Source of the DNA: Afifellaceae bacterium
GTDB lineage: Bacteria > Pseudomonadota > Alphaproteobacteria > Rhizobiales > Afifellaceae
Reading direction: 5' to 3'
DNA length: 64,000 nucleotides
NCBI GenBank assembly: GCA_028281235.1
Contig: JANQKG010000056.1
Span: forward strand, 1-64,000
The position numbers and the translations under genes were made by a program. This document shows, piece by piece, positions 26,498 through 35,753 of this stretch (position 1 is its first letter; every line of letters begins with the position of its first letter). The notes beneath the pieces are model-generated. The model saw only the letters and a list, made by a program, of their open reading frames with translations, was not told the DNA's origin and ran no database searches.

Positions 26498-27802
26498 TTA
26501 CAATTGTCCCGGCAGCCACAGCGCGATTTGCGGGAAGATCACGAGAAGAACTGTACCGAGGACGAGCAAAAGAAAGAAGGGCAGGACCGAGACGATCGTT
26601 CGTCCCATGCCGGCCGACGTCAAACCCTGCAAGATGTAGAGGTTCAGCCCAACCGGCGGCGTGAGCGCGCTGAACTCGATCATGATGATGAGGAAGACCC
26701 CGAACCAGATCGGATCGAAGCCGGCTTGGACAATCAGCGGCACGGCAATGGGGACGGTCATGACGGTCATGGACGTGCCGTCGATGAACATGCCGAGCAC
26801 GATGTAGAGCAGGGCAAGGATGGCCAAAAGCCCGTAGGGCGAAAGCGAGAGGGCTGCGATGCCCTGCGTGATCTGCACGGGCAGATGCATGAAGGCGATG
26901 GCCGCGGAGAGAAACGACGCGGCCGCGATCAGGATGCAGATCATTGCCGAGATGCGAATGGTTGCCATCAGCGAATCTTTGATCATCTCAAACGAGAACT
27001 GACCGGTGACCATGGTGATGATCAAGGCGCATGCGACGCCGACGGCGGCCGCCTCCGATGGTGTCGCAAGGCCTGAATAGATGGAGCCGAGCACGATGAA
27101 CATCAGCACGCCAATCGGCAGAAGTTGAGCCAGACCGCCGAGGATATCGCCGAGGCCGACCTTGTCGTCACGTCGCGGCTCAACGCTTGGGCGCAGCAAC
27201 GTCACCAGGATGATGTAGCCGGAATAGAGCGCCGCCATCATGAGGCCGGGGAGCACGCCTGCGGCAAACAGCTTGGTGATGGAGACCTCGGCGAGAACCC
27301 CGTAGATGATCATTGCGATCGAGGGCGGGATCAGGAGACCGAACGTTCCCGCGCCGGCCAGCGATCCGGACGCCAGATTGAGGCTGTAGCCGCGCTGCAT
27401 CAGCTCCGGAATTGTGATCTTGCCGACCGTCGCGGTGGTGGCATTGCTGGACCCGCTGATCGCAGCAAAGATCGTGCAGCCAAAGACGTTGGTGTGGAGC
27501 AGCCCGCCCGGCACGCGCGCCACCAGCGGCGACAGGCCGCGGAAAAGCCGCTGCGAGATGTCGGTTCTGAAAATGATGTCGCCCATCCAGATGAAGATGG
27601 GGATCGCGGCAAGCTCCCATGAAACGGCGCTCGACGAAATGACCTTGGATGCGATCGTGCCGATCCGCGCAACCTCGAAGTCAAGAACGATGTAGAGGCC
27701 GCCAACGCCGATCATGATCAGCGCGGCGAAGATCCAAACGCCGGAGCCAAGGAAGATGACGACGAGCGCAAGCAGGGTGAGGGCGGCTGTTAAAGTGGAC
27801 AT
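26498..27802 (-). CDS. TRAP transporter large permease subunit (DctM type)
   Basis: 434 residues, about 12 hydrophobic helices, DctM domain over nearly the full length. Characteristic segments seen: PGGLLHTNVFGCTIFAAISG, GTFGLLIPPSI, and FDPIWFGVFLIIMIE followed by TPPVGLNLY. It couples sodium entry to uptake of the substrate delivered by the DctP protein. It starts 10 bases after the small subunit gene. Confidence 0.93.
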   Translation of the reverse strand: MSTLTAALTLLALVVIFLGSGVWIFAALIMIGVGGLYIVLDFEVARIGTIASKVISSSAVSWELAAIPIFIWMGDIIFRTDISQRLFRGLSPLVARVPGGLLHTNVFGCTIFAAISGSSNATTATVGKITIPELMQRGYSLNLASGSLAGAGTFGLLIPPSIAMIIYGVLAEVSITKLFAAGVLPGLMMAALYSGYIILVTLLRPSVEPRRDDKVGLGDILGGLAQLLPIGVLMFIVLGSIYSGLATPSEAAAVGVACALIITMVTGQFSFEMIKDSLMATIRISAMICILIAAASFLSAAIAFMHLPVQITQGIAALSLSPYGLLAILALLYIVLGMFIDGTSMTVMTVPIAVPLIVQAGFDPIWFGVFLIIMIEFSALTPPVGLNLYILQGLTSAGMGRTIVSVLPFFLLLVLGTVLLVIFPQIALWLPGQL

Positions 27803-27812
27803 GGTCGGCTGG

Positions 27813-28376
27813 CTAGATCTTCAGCGCCTCTTCCTCTTTTTGTCCGTGCACGACGAGCTTGCAGAACATCACCGCAAGCTGAACGGCGAGCAGGGCGAGA
27901 CCGATGAAGAAGAAGGCTTCGGGTATCCAAAGCGGTATCGGCAGGTGGTGCTCGCTGGTGGTGCCGCGGGTCCATAGCCTGCTGATGGCGCGCCACTCAT
28001 AGAACATGAGCCAGATCACGAGCACTTCCGCCGCTACGATGGAGAACAGCGCCGAAGCGGCGCGTGCCGCGGCGGGCATTCGCCGGGTCAAGACGCTGAT
28101 GCGGATCATCGTTCCCTGTTCAAGCGTCCAGCCGAGCGCCAGGAACGTGATCGCGGCAACGCCGTGGCCGACGAGAGCGTCAGCCATGAATGTGGAGCGG
28201 GAGAAGAATCGCAGGACGATCTCAAGCAGAATCAACCCGACCATCAGAGTCAGCAGAATCGCGGCGAAGCCCGCCGCGATTCTGTTGAGTGTCGAGGACA
28301 TTGCTGCAAAGCGCCTTAGCCAGGCAGGCTCGGCGCGGCCAACGTCCTCCGCGTCGATGGGTGGTTCAGTCACCAA
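27813..28376 (-). CDS. TRAP transporter small permease subunit (DctQ type)
   Basis: 187 residues, four predicted membrane helices, the usual DctQ layout (helix one at about 38-58, FAAILLTLMVGLILLEIVLR). The N-terminal 25 residues are cytoplasmic. It sits between the binding protein and the large subunit, as is normal for DctPQM operons. Confidence 0.9.
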   Translation of the reverse strand: MVTEPPIDAEDVGRAEPAWLRRFAAMSSTLNRIAAGFAAILLTLMVGLILLEIVLRFFSRSTFMADALVGHGVAAITFLALGWTLEQGTMIRISVLTRRMPAAARAASALFSIVAAEVLVIWLMFYEWRAISRLWTRGTTSEHHLPIPLWIPEAFFFIGLALLAVQLAVMFCKLVVHGQKEEEALKI

Positions 28377-28402
28377 GGTACCGTGGTGCTCTTCCCCGTG
28401 GT

Positions 28403-29419
28403 CTAGTTGCGGACCTTATCAAACTCAGCCAGGATTGCGTTGGCGCGCTCACCGGTTTCCTCAATCCAAGCGTCGCGCACCTGCCCAGCGGCCTCCTGCA
28501 GCAAGTCGAACACCTCCTGCGGGACGTCGTCATCGGGCGTGATGGCCATCCCATTTTCGCGCATGACGGCATAGGGGCTGGTCATCGTCTCCTGCATGAT
28601 CTCCCAATTGTGCTTGTCGCAGCCGTCGACCGTGTCCATCAACGCCGACTGAGCCGCCGGCGAAAGGCGGTCGAAAGCGTCCTTGTTGACGTGGGCGACA
28701 AACAACGCCATCGCGTAGTTCACCTCCGTGAAGTCGGTGACGTAATCCCAAACGGACAGCTGCTTGCCGCCGTCGGCCGATGTCAGGACCGCGTCGACGC
28801 CGCCGGTCGACAATTGCGGAACCAGATCGGCCCAGGCGATCTGCAGCGGCGCTGCACCCGCGGCCTTCAGCGTGTCGGTTCCGTTGACGTCGTAGGTGCG
28901 GATGCGCAGCCCCTTGAGGGCGTCGACGGAGTTGATCGGCTGCTTGGCGTGGATTCCACTCGGCGCATTCGGGAGCGCCCACAGCAGCATCATGTTGTTC
29001 TCTTCGAAGACCTTCTCGTATTCGGGGCGGGCGACCTGCCACAGCTGATAGGCCTGCTCCGGGGAACTGGCGATGAACGGCAGAGAGCTGAGATTGAAGA
29101 GGGGGTCGACACCGCTCAGCTGCGTGAGCAGGGTCACGGCTGCCTGAACGCTTCCGTCCTGAACCGCCTCGAAATGATCGGCCGACTTGAAGCCGAGCGC
29201 GCCGCCGCCGTGATAGGTGATATCGAGATCGTCGCCGGCGAGCTTCTCCACTTCCGCGATGCAGAACTCGGCCGCCATGTAGGTGAGGCCGGATGGGTTC
29301 GCGCCATATTCGTCGGAGAAATCCCATTTGACGGGGTCCGCCAACGCAACGCCCGAAAGGGCGGCGGTTGCCAATACCGCGGTCGCGGATCCCAGAAGCT
29401 TGTGCCATGTGGTCTTCAT
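28403..29419 (-). CDS. TRAP transporter periplasmic binding protein (DctP type)
   Basis: 338 residues with a Sec signal peptide (cleavage after VALA at about residue 24) and a mature start DPVKWDFSDEYG. The DctP fold is supported by the conserved middle segment KGLRIRTYDVNGTDTLKA, including the Arg that pairs with the substrate carboxylate in this family. The ATG at 29419 follows GGGAGACAGCGAC; the longer frame to 29545 is non-coding. It is the first gene of the TRAP-DeoR operon. The ligand is likely an organic or sugar acid. Confidence 0.9.
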   Translation of the reverse strand: MKTTWHKLLGSATAVLATAALSGVALADPVKWDFSDEYGANPSGLTYMAAEFCIAEVEKLAGDDLDITYHGGGALGFKSADHFEAVQDGSVQAAVTLLTQLSGVDPLFNLSSLPFIASSPEQAYQLWQVARPEYEKVFEENNMMLLWALPNAPSGIHAKQPINSVDALKGLRIRTYDVNGTDTLKAAGAAPLQIAWADLVPQLSTGGVDAVLTSADGGKQLSVWDYVTDFTEVNYAMALFVAHVNKDAFDRLSPAAQSALMDTVDGCDKHNWEIMQETMTSPYAVMRENGMAITPDDDVPQEVFDLLQEAAGQVRDAWIEETGERANAILAEFDKVRN

Positions 29420-29540
29420 GTCGCTGTCTCCCTGTTTCGGCTTTGTCCAGGCGTTGCTTGGCGTGCCCGCTCCGGCGAAATCCGTTATCGCCTTGCAGCG
29501 TGGTGCTTTTTTGCAGCACCCTGCGCTTGACCTGCTAGCA

Positions 29541-29552
29541 TTCATGCATGAA
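29541..29552. promoter_or_regulatory. Perfect 12-bp palindrome in the TRAP/SDR divergent promoter
   Basis: TTCATGCATGAA is a perfect palindrome in the 344-base gap (29420-29763) between the minus-strand TRAP operon and the plus-strand SDR-DAO-HyuAB unit. Further ATGCAT words occur at 29595 and 29704. It is a candidate operator for the DeoR protein or another regulator of both units. Nothing else in the gap was recognised. Confidence 0.45.
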
Positions 29553-29763
29553 CGGTCAAACTATGTCAATAATGGACAGGCTGTGCACAAGACTATGCAT
29601 TGATTGGATCGCAAAGTTGCAAAAGATGGTCTTGTGGAGCCGCTTATTGCCGATCCTGGAGCTTGTATTCGAGCATGAACTACCGTAGAAGTGCATAAAC
29701 GATCATGCATTGCTTCAGAACTTGCCGAATGGGCGAGGCTGATCGCCGGGCAGAGGTTTGAAC

Positions 29764-30474
29764 ATGGCCTTCATCGACGGGGCTGTAGCGCTTGTATCGG
29801 GGGCCAATCGCGGCATTGGCGCGGCCATCGCCAAAGAGCTGATCGCGCATGGCTACCGCGTCAGCCTCGGTGCGCGGCGGCCTGAGACGTTGGCGGAAGA
29901 GCATGGGCCGGAATCGGAGGCGCGCCTTTACGCAGCGTTCGATGCCCTGCAACGCGAGACCGCGGAAAACTGGGTGGCTGATAGTGTCGCGCGCTTCGGG
30001 CGCATCGACGTGCTCGTCAACAATGCCGGGTCGGGGGAGCAGGTCTCGCTCTACGACGACAATGAAGAGGCGCTTGACCGCCTTTGGGAGATCAACGTCA
30101 AGGCGCCGCTTCGACTGACGCGATTGTGTCTGCCGCATCTGGAGAAGACGGGGCGGGGCCGGATCGTCAACATTGCTTCGCTTTCCGGCAAGCGCGTACG
30201 CAACGCGTTTGTCGGCTACAACATGACGAAGTTCGCGCTGATGGGCCTGACCCATACGACAAGGCACGTCGCCTGGGACAAGGGTGTGCGCGCGACAGCA
30301 ATCTGCCCAAGCTTCGTGCGCACCGACATGAGCGCCTACACGACCAAGGTGCAGCCGGAGGACATGATTCAGTCTGAGACGCTCGCCCAGCTCGTGCGCT
30401 CCACGATTGAGCTGCCGAACAACGCCGCGGTCGCCGAGCTGTTGGTGAACTGCCGCTTGGAGGACATGCTTTAA
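29764..30474 (+). CDS. Short-chain dehydrogenase/reductase
   Basis: 236 residues, classical SDR. The cofactor motif is SGANRGIG at 12-19 (Ser for the usual Thr), NNAGSGEQ lies after strand four, and the catalytic set is seen in NIASLSGKR and the Tyr-Lys pair of VGYNMTK. The ATG at 29764 is preferred to the TTG at 29758. It is followed after 10 bases by the FAD oxidoreductase and then HyuA and HyuB, so it is the first gene of this unit. The substrate is unknown. Confidence 0.85.
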   Translation: MAFIDGAVALVSGANRGIGAAIAKELIAHGYRVSLGARRPETLAEEHGPESEARLYAAFDALQRETAENWVADSVARFGRIDVLVNNAGSGEQVSLYDDNEEALDRLWEINVKAPLRLTRLCLPHLEKTGRGRIVNIASLSGKRVRNAFVGYNMTKFALMGLTHTTRHVAWDKGVRATAICPSFVRTDMSAYTTKVQPEDMIQSETLAQLVRSTIELPNNAAVAELLVNCRLEDML

Positions 30475-30484
30475 GTAGCCGCCC

Positions 30485-31849
30485 ATGGACAGCCCCCAAA
30501 CAGCCACAGCCGCCGCCGATCCGCGATACCCGGATGCTGCTTTGCCCGGCGAAACGGATGTCGTGATCGTCGGCGGCGGGATCATCGGGGTCAGCGCGGC
30601 GCTTTTTCTGGCGGAGAAGGGACTGCGCGTCTGCGTCTGCGAGAAAGGGCGGATTGCGGCGGAGCAATCGTCGCGGAACTGGGGGTGGACGCGGCAGATG
30701 GGCCGCGATCCGGCCGAGATGCCGCTGGCGATCGAAAGTCTGGCCATCTGGCGTCAACTGAAGCAGCGGTTCGGCATCGAGGTCGGCTATCGCGAAACAG
30801 GCATCACCTATCTTTGCCGCAATGCGCGCGAGGAGGAGAAGGCTCATGGCTGGGCTGCGATCGGGAAGGCACACAACCTTCCGCAGCGGACCCTGGGGGC
30901 GCGTGAGATTGCCGCGTTCCTGCCAGGCGCGGCGGGAGATTTCACTTTCGCGCTGCACACGTCTTCCGACGGACGAGCCGAGCCCAGTCTTGCGGCGCCA
31001 GCAATCGCCGACGCTGCTGCGCGCCGCGGCGCCGTTATCGCGACGGGCTGCGCCGTGCGCGGCATTGAGACGACCAACGGGCGCATCTCCGCGGTCGTTA
31101 CGGAGAAGGGACCGATCCGCTGCACGGCCGTCATCGTCGCCGGCGGAGCATGGTCACGGCTCTTTATGGGAAATCTCGGCATCTCGTTCCCGCAGCTCAA
31201 GGTTCTGTCGGCGGCGGCGCGTGTCGATGACGTGCAGGGCATGCCCGACATGCCGGTCGGCGGCGGCGATTTTGCCTTTCGCCGGCGGCTCGATGGCGGC
31301 TTCACAATTGCGCCGCGCAACGTCAACATCGCGCCGCTTGTTCCCGACAGCTTCAGACTCCTACCGGACTTCCTTCCGGCATTCTTGCGGACGTGGCGCG
31401 AATTGCGGCTTCGTATTGGCCGCCGGTTCTTCACCGAGCTTGCAACGCCGCGCCGCTGGGCACCCGACCAGCCGAGTCCGTTTGAGAGCGTCCGCATCCT
31501 TGATCCGGCGCCGCCGAAGACGCTCAATCGGAAAGCCCTGGCAGCGCTTGGCCGCGCCTTCCCGGCCTTTGCGAACGCTCGCATCACGCAGAGCTGGGCC
31601 GGCCTGATCGACGTGACGCCGGACGAAATCCCGGTCATTGATGCGGTGGATGGATGGCCGGGGCTCTATCTGGCCTCCGGTTTCTCCGGACACGGCTTCG
31701 GCATCGGTCCGGGGGCGGGCCTCCTGATGTCGCAATTGGTGAGCGGGGACGTGCCTTGCGTCGACCCTTCACCCTTCCGCTTCAGTCGCTTTGCATCGAG
31801 CGAACGAGCGCTGTCCGCCAACACCGCATTGGCCGCTGAGAGAGGCTGA
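30485..31849 (+). CDS. FAD-dependent amine/amino-acid oxidoreductase (DAO family)
   Basis: 454 residues. The N-terminal ADP-binding motif is VVIVGGGIIGVSAALFLAEK at about 26-45, and the family's second motif SSRNWGWTRQMGRD follows at about 62. The C-terminal FAD contacts are in ASGFSGHGFGIGPG. This is the D-amino-acid oxidase / sarcosine-dehydrogenase fold. It starts 10 bases after the SDR stop and ends four bases before HyuA, so co-expression with the hydantoinase pair is clear. It may oxidise an N-methyl or D-amino acid released by the HyuAB step. Confidence 0.86.
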   Translation: MDSPQTATAAADPRYPDAALPGETDVVIVGGGIIGVSAALFLAEKGLRVCVCEKGRIAAEQSSRNWGWTRQMGRDPAEMPLAIESLAIWRQLKQRFGIEVGYRETGITYLCRNAREEEKAHGWAAIGKAHNLPQRTLGAREIAAFLPGAAGDFTFALHTSSDGRAEPSLAAPAIADAAARRGAVIATGCAVRGIETTNGRISAVVTEKGPIRCTAVIVAGGAWSRLFMGNLGISFPQLKVLSAAARVDDVQGMPDMPVGGGDFAFRRRLDGGFTIAPRNVNIAPLVPDSFRLLPDFLPAFLRTWRELRLRIGRRFFTELATPRRWAPDQPSPFESVRILDPAPPKTLNRKALAALGRAFPAFANARITQSWAGLIDVTPDEIPVIDAVDGWPGLYLASGFSGHGFGIGPGAGLLMSQLVSGDVPCVDPSPFRFSRFASSERALSANTALAAERG

Positions 31850-31853
31850 CGAC

Positions 31854-33908
31854 ATGGGTTGGCGCGTTGGCGTGGATTCCGGCGGCACCTTCACGGATGT
31901 GTGCCTGTTCCACGAAGAGACCGGTCGAACCGAAATCGGCAAGACTGCGTCGACGCCCGGCGATCCATCACAGGGAATCGTCGCAGTCGTGTTGCAGGGG
32001 CTCCAGCAGGTCGGCGCTGAGATGTCCGAGGTGACCTTCTTCGGCCATGGGACGACAGTCGCGACCAATGCCTTGATTGAGCGCCGCGGGGCGAAGACAG
32101 GCCTCATCACGACGGACGGCTTCCGCGACCTGTTGGAAATCGGGCGGCAGCAGCGGCCCGATCTCTACGACATGATGGCGGAGAAGCCGGAGGTCCTGGT
32201 GCCGCGGCACGTGCGGCTGGAGGTGGCTGAGCGGCTTCGCGCGGATGGATCGGTTGAGCGAACGCTTGACCCCGCGACAGTGCGTGACGCCATCGCGAGG
32301 CTGGCGCAAGAAGGTGTTGAAGCGATCGCGGTCTGCTTCTTGTACAGCTTTATCAATGCGCGGCACGAGGAGATGGTCGGTGCTGAAATTCCACGCGAGA
32401 GCAGCACGATTTTCGTGTCGCTCTCGCACCAGGTTGCTCCCGAGTTCCGAGAGTACGAGCGACTGTCGACTACTGTGGTCAACGCCTTTCTTGGACCGAT
32501 TATGCAGCGCTACATCCGGCGGCTCGACCGGTCGCTTCAGGAGGCGGGTCTCGGTGTCGCGCCGCATCTGACGCAGTCCAATGGCGGCGTCACAGGGCTG
32601 AAGGCGGCGGCCGACCATCCTGTTCGCGCGCTGCTCTCCGGTCCGTCCACCGGCGTTGTCGCCGCGCAGGCGATTGCCGAGACGGCGGGCTTCGACGATG
32701 TCATCACCTTCGACATGGGCGGAACCTCTTCCGACGTTGCCCTGCTGGACAACCGCATATGCAAGAAGACCGGCGAAGCATCTGTCGAGGGCTATCCGAT
32801 CAAGGCGCCCATGCTCGACATCCACACGGTCGGCGCCGGCGGCGGTTCGATTGCTTTCGTCGACAGCGGCGAGCACCTGAAGGTCGGCCCGGAAAGCGCT
32901 GGCGCCGATCCGGGACCGGCCTGCTACGGACTTGGCGGCACGGAAGCCACGGTCACCGACGCCAACGTCGTCCTGCAGACGCTGAATCCAGCTGAGATCC
33001 TCGGGGGCGGCATGCGCGTCCATCGCGATCGGGCGGTGGCTGCCGTTCAGCGCCTGGCCGACCGCCTCGGCATGAGCCTCCATGAGGCGGCGCAAGGCAT
33101 TGTTTCCGTGGCGACCGCCAACATGGCGAAGGCGATCCGGGTCATCTCCGTTCAGCGCGGCTACGACCCTCGCGACTATGCCCTCATGGCGTTTGGCGGT
33201 GGCGGTCCGCTTCACGCCGCGAGGCTCGCGCGCGAGCTCGATATGTCACGGATCATCGTTCCGCCGACGCCCGGGGCGCTATGCGCGCTCGGCCTGCTTC
33301 TGACGGACCTTAAGGCGCACTTCGCGCAAGGACGGCTCCTGAATCTGTCGTCGGCCGCACTTGAGGCCATCGCCGACGGCTACCGCATACTGGAGGAGCG
33401 GGCTGAGGCGTGGTTCACGCGCGAGGCCATTGCCTCCGAAGAGCGGCTGATTATCCGCTCCGCGGACCTGCGCTATTACGGCCAGAACTATGAGCTTGAG
33501 GCGGCGTTCCCCGCCGGGCCGATCACGCAAGAGAGCCTCAACAGGTTACAGCGGGGCTTTGAGGCAGTTCACCGCCAGCGCTTCGGATTCATCGTCGAAG
33601 ACGACCCGGTCGAGCTCGTGACGCTGCGCGTGGAGGCCGTCGGCATCGTCAAGAAGGCGGTGCTGGAGGCCGAGGTAGAAGTGAGTGGATCAGTGACGCC
33701 GGCCGCAGCCAGCAAGCGGGAGGTGTGGATGCCGGAGGTCGGCGGCGCAGTCGACTGCCCGGTCTTTGCGCGGTCGGACCTGAGGAACGGGCACGCTATC
33801 GTCGGCCCCGCCATCATCGAGCAGATGGACACCACAACGCTTGTCCTGCCCGGCATGGCCGCGCATGTCGATCCCTGGCTCAACCTCATCTTGGAAGCGA
33901 GCCAATGA
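31854..33908 (+). CDS. hyuA: Hydantoinase/oxoprolinase subunit A (HyuA)
   Basis: 684 residues. It begins with the ATPase signature GVDSGGTFTDVC of the acetone-carboxylase / N-methylhydantoinase / oxoprolinase superfamily. Further nucleotide-binding motifs are FFGHGTTVATNAL at about 61 and VITFDMGGTSSDVAL at about 283. The ATG at 31854 is used; the frame upstream overlaps the oxidase gene. It forms a complex with HyuB and hydrolyses a cyclic amide such as a hydantoin or 5-oxoproline at the cost of ATP. The four-base overlap with HyuB supports joint translation. Confidence 0.9.
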   Translation: MGWRVGVDSGGTFTDVCLFHEETGRTEIGKTASTPGDPSQGIVAVVLQGLQQVGAEMSEVTFFGHGTTVATNALIERRGAKTGLITTDGFRDLLEIGRQQRPDLYDMMAEKPEVLVPRHVRLEVAERLRADGSVERTLDPATVRDAIARLAQEGVEAIAVCFLYSFINARHEEMVGAEIPRESSTIFVSLSHQVAPEFREYERLSTTVVNAFLGPIMQRYIRRLDRSLQEAGLGVAPHLTQSNGGVTGLKAAADHPVRALLSGPSTGVVAAQAIAETAGFDDVITFDMGGTSSDVALLDNRICKKTGEASVEGYPIKAPMLDIHTVGAGGGSIAFVDSGEHLKVGPESAGADPGPACYGLGGTEATVTDANVVLQTLNPAEILGGGMRVHRDRAVAAVQRLADRLGMSLHEAAQGIVSVATANMAKAIRVISVQRGYDPRDYALMAFGGGGPLHAARLARELDMSRIIVPPTPGALCALGLLLTDLKAHFAQGRLLNLSSAALEAIADGYRILEERAEAWFTREAIASEERLIIRSADLRYYGQNYELEAAFPAGPITQESLNRLQRGFEAVHRQRFGFIVEDDPVELVTLRVEAVGIVKKAVLEAEVEVSGSVTPAAASKREVWMPEVGGAVDCPVFARSDLRNGHAIVGPAIIEQMDTTTLVLPGMAAHVDPWLNLILEASQ

Positions 33909-35530
33909 CCGCGCCTGATCCCATCATTGTTGAAGTCGTCGGCAGTGCGCTCTCTTCCATAGTGGAGGAGATGGGCGAAGCGCTGGTGCGCTCAAGCTAT
34001 TCGACGAACATCAAGGAGCGGCGTGACTGCTCCACTGCCTTGTTCGACCGGCACGGCAATACGCTGTGCCAAGCGGAGCACATTCCGATGCATCTCGGTA
34101 GTTTCATCGGGATCATCTCGCATATTCATAGCCGCACCGATCCCGGCGATATCCGCTCCGGTGATGTGTTCATCGGCAATGATGCCTATGTCGGCGGCGG
34201 GACACACCTGCCCGACATCGTGCTCGCGGAACCGATCTTCGTCGAGGGCAGCATGGTCGCTTGGGCGGTCAACACGGCGCACCATTCCGACTTCGCCGAT
34301 CGGGGGCATGCGCATATCTATCAGGAAGGCATCCGCATACCGCCGGTGCGGCTCTATCGGGGCGGTGTCCTGCAAGAGGACGTGCAAGATATCTTCCTGC
34401 TCAATTGTCAGGTGCCGAATGAGCGCCTGTCCGATCTCCGCGCGCAGATGGCCGCCAATCGGCTTGGCGTGACGCGCGTTAGGCATCTCTGTGAGAAGTA
34501 CGGCAAGGATCGGGTGTTGGCCGTCGGCGACGCGTTGCAGGACTATGCAGAGCGAAAGATGCGCGCGGGGATTGCCGCCATTCCCGACGGGACGTATCGG
34601 TTCGCAGACATTTTCGACAGCAATCAGTTTCCCGGCACCATGGAGCTGAAGGTCGCCATTGCCGTGAAGGGTGACCGCATGCGGCTCGACTTCGACGGGC
34701 CGCCGCAGGTCCGTGCGGGGCTCAACATGGTCTACACGTCGCTGCTTGCCTCCAGCTACTACGCAGTGAAGTCAGCCGTCGACCCGACGATCCTCCCCAA
34801 TGCCGGGCTTGCCAGGCCGCTGACGGTGACTGCGCCGGAAGGCTCGATCCTGAACTGCGTCCACCCCGCAGCTGTTGAAGGGCGCATCGCCACCTGCCAG
34901 CGCGTGGCCGACCTTATTCTTGGTGCGTTGGCGCGGGCGCTCCCCGGCAAGGTCGCCGCGGCGGGAAATGGCTGTTGCACGGGTGCGATCTTCACCGGCG
35001 CGCGCGAGGACGGTCAGAGCTGGGTCTATCTTGAGACGATCGGCGGCGGCGGGGGCGCGCGCGCCTCTGCCGACGGTCTGAGCGGCATTCAGGTGCATCT
35101 CACCAATACGTCCAACTTGCCGGTCGAGGCCTTGGAGCGGGAATATCCACTCACGCTCATGCGCTATGAACTGGCAGACGAGTCGGCGGGGGCAGGCGCG
35201 TTCCGCGGCGGCATGGGTATCCGGCGCGTCTATCGGGTGGAGCGCGCCTGCCGCTTCGCCGTTGAGGGCTCGCGCGTGGCGTCTCAGCCTTGGGGGCTGG
35301 ACGGCGGACTTCCCGCGCAGGGCACGCAGCTCGATTTCGGCGACGGCCGCACGGATTTCTCCGGTGTCGTCGACCTGGAGCCCGGCCAGATCGTGACCAT
35401 CGTCACGCCAGGCGGCGGCGGCTATGGCCGACCCTCCGATCGCGCCGCGGATGCGGTCGCACGCGACGTCGCGGAAGGGCGGATCACGCCTGCATCGGCG
35501 CGGGATGTCTATGGCATGAAGGACGCGTGA
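33905..35530 (+). CDS. hyuB: Hydantoinase/oxoprolinase subunit B (HyuB)
   Basis: 541 residues, full-length HyuB family. Conserved segments: SSYSTNIKERRDCS, AEHIPMHLGS and GDVFIGNDAYVGGGTHLPD at about 90-108, and AHHSDFADRG with metal-binding residues. It overlaps HyuA by ATGA at 33905. It is the last gene of the SDR-DAO-HyuAB unit. Substrate choice between hydantoins and oxoproline cannot be made by eye. The 220 bases after it (35531-35753) hold only a palindromic repeat. Confidence 0.9.
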   Translation: MTAPDPIIVEVVGSALSSIVEEMGEALVRSSYSTNIKERRDCSTALFDRHGNTLCQAEHIPMHLGSFIGIISHIHSRTDPGDIRSGDVFIGNDAYVGGGTHLPDIVLAEPIFVEGSMVAWAVNTAHHSDFADRGHAHIYQEGIRIPPVRLYRGGVLQEDVQDIFLLNCQVPNERLSDLRAQMAANRLGVTRVRHLCEKYGKDRVLAVGDALQDYAERKMRAGIAAIPDGTYRFADIFDSNQFPGTMELKVAIAVKGDRMRLDFDGPPQVRAGLNMVYTSLLASSYYAVKSAVDPTILPNAGLARPLTVTAPEGSILNCVHPAAVEGRIATCQRVADLILGALARALPGKVAAAGNGCCTGAIFTGAREDGQSWVYLETIGGGGGARASADGLSGIQVHLTNTSNLPVEALEREYPLTLMRYELADESAGAGAFRGGMGIRRVYRVERACRFAVEGSRVASQPWGLDGGLPAQGTQLDFGDGRTDFSGVVDLEPGQIVTIVTPGGGGYGRPSDRAADAVARDVAEGRITPASARDVYGMKDA

Positions 35531-35668
35531 GCCGCTCGTAAGACGATCGGCCTATACAGAGCATGTGCCGAGGCACGGCAGAACGACGTGGGCTTCAGCC
35601 GTCCGCCTCAAAAAGCCCCGCGCCGAAAGTGGCTGCCGCGCAGTAGCGAGCTCAGGCTAGAGCCTTAT

Positions 35669-35691
35669 CCATTCTGATTGAATCAGAATGG
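35669..35691. repeat. Dispersed palindromic repeat, copy 2
   Basis: Perfect 11-bp arms CCATTCTGATT / AATCAGAATGG around a single G. It is preceded by CTAGAGCCTTAT, which also precedes the core in copy 1 (10805-10845). It lies just upstream of the hydroxyacid dehydrogenase gene. Confidence 0.85.
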
Positions 35692-35753
35692 AGGTTCCGT
35701 CTGAACCGGCCAGTTTCGAGCGACAGAGCGAATCCAAATATTGTACGCTCTTC

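Noticed and set aside
25522..26664. Plus-strand open frame of 380 codons opposite the DeoR gene
   Set aside because: Antisense shadow; the DeoR helix-turn-helix is on the minus strand.
28289..29530. Long plus-strand open frame (413 codons) opposite the DctP gene
   Set aside because: Shadow of the DctP gene, no recognisable motifs; the minus strand has signal peptide and DctP fold.
31968..33215. Long minus-strand open frame (415 codons) opposite hyuA
   Set aside because: Antisense shadow of a GC-rich gene: composition rich in Arg/Asp/His with no family pattern, while the plus strand encodes the clear HyuA motifs.
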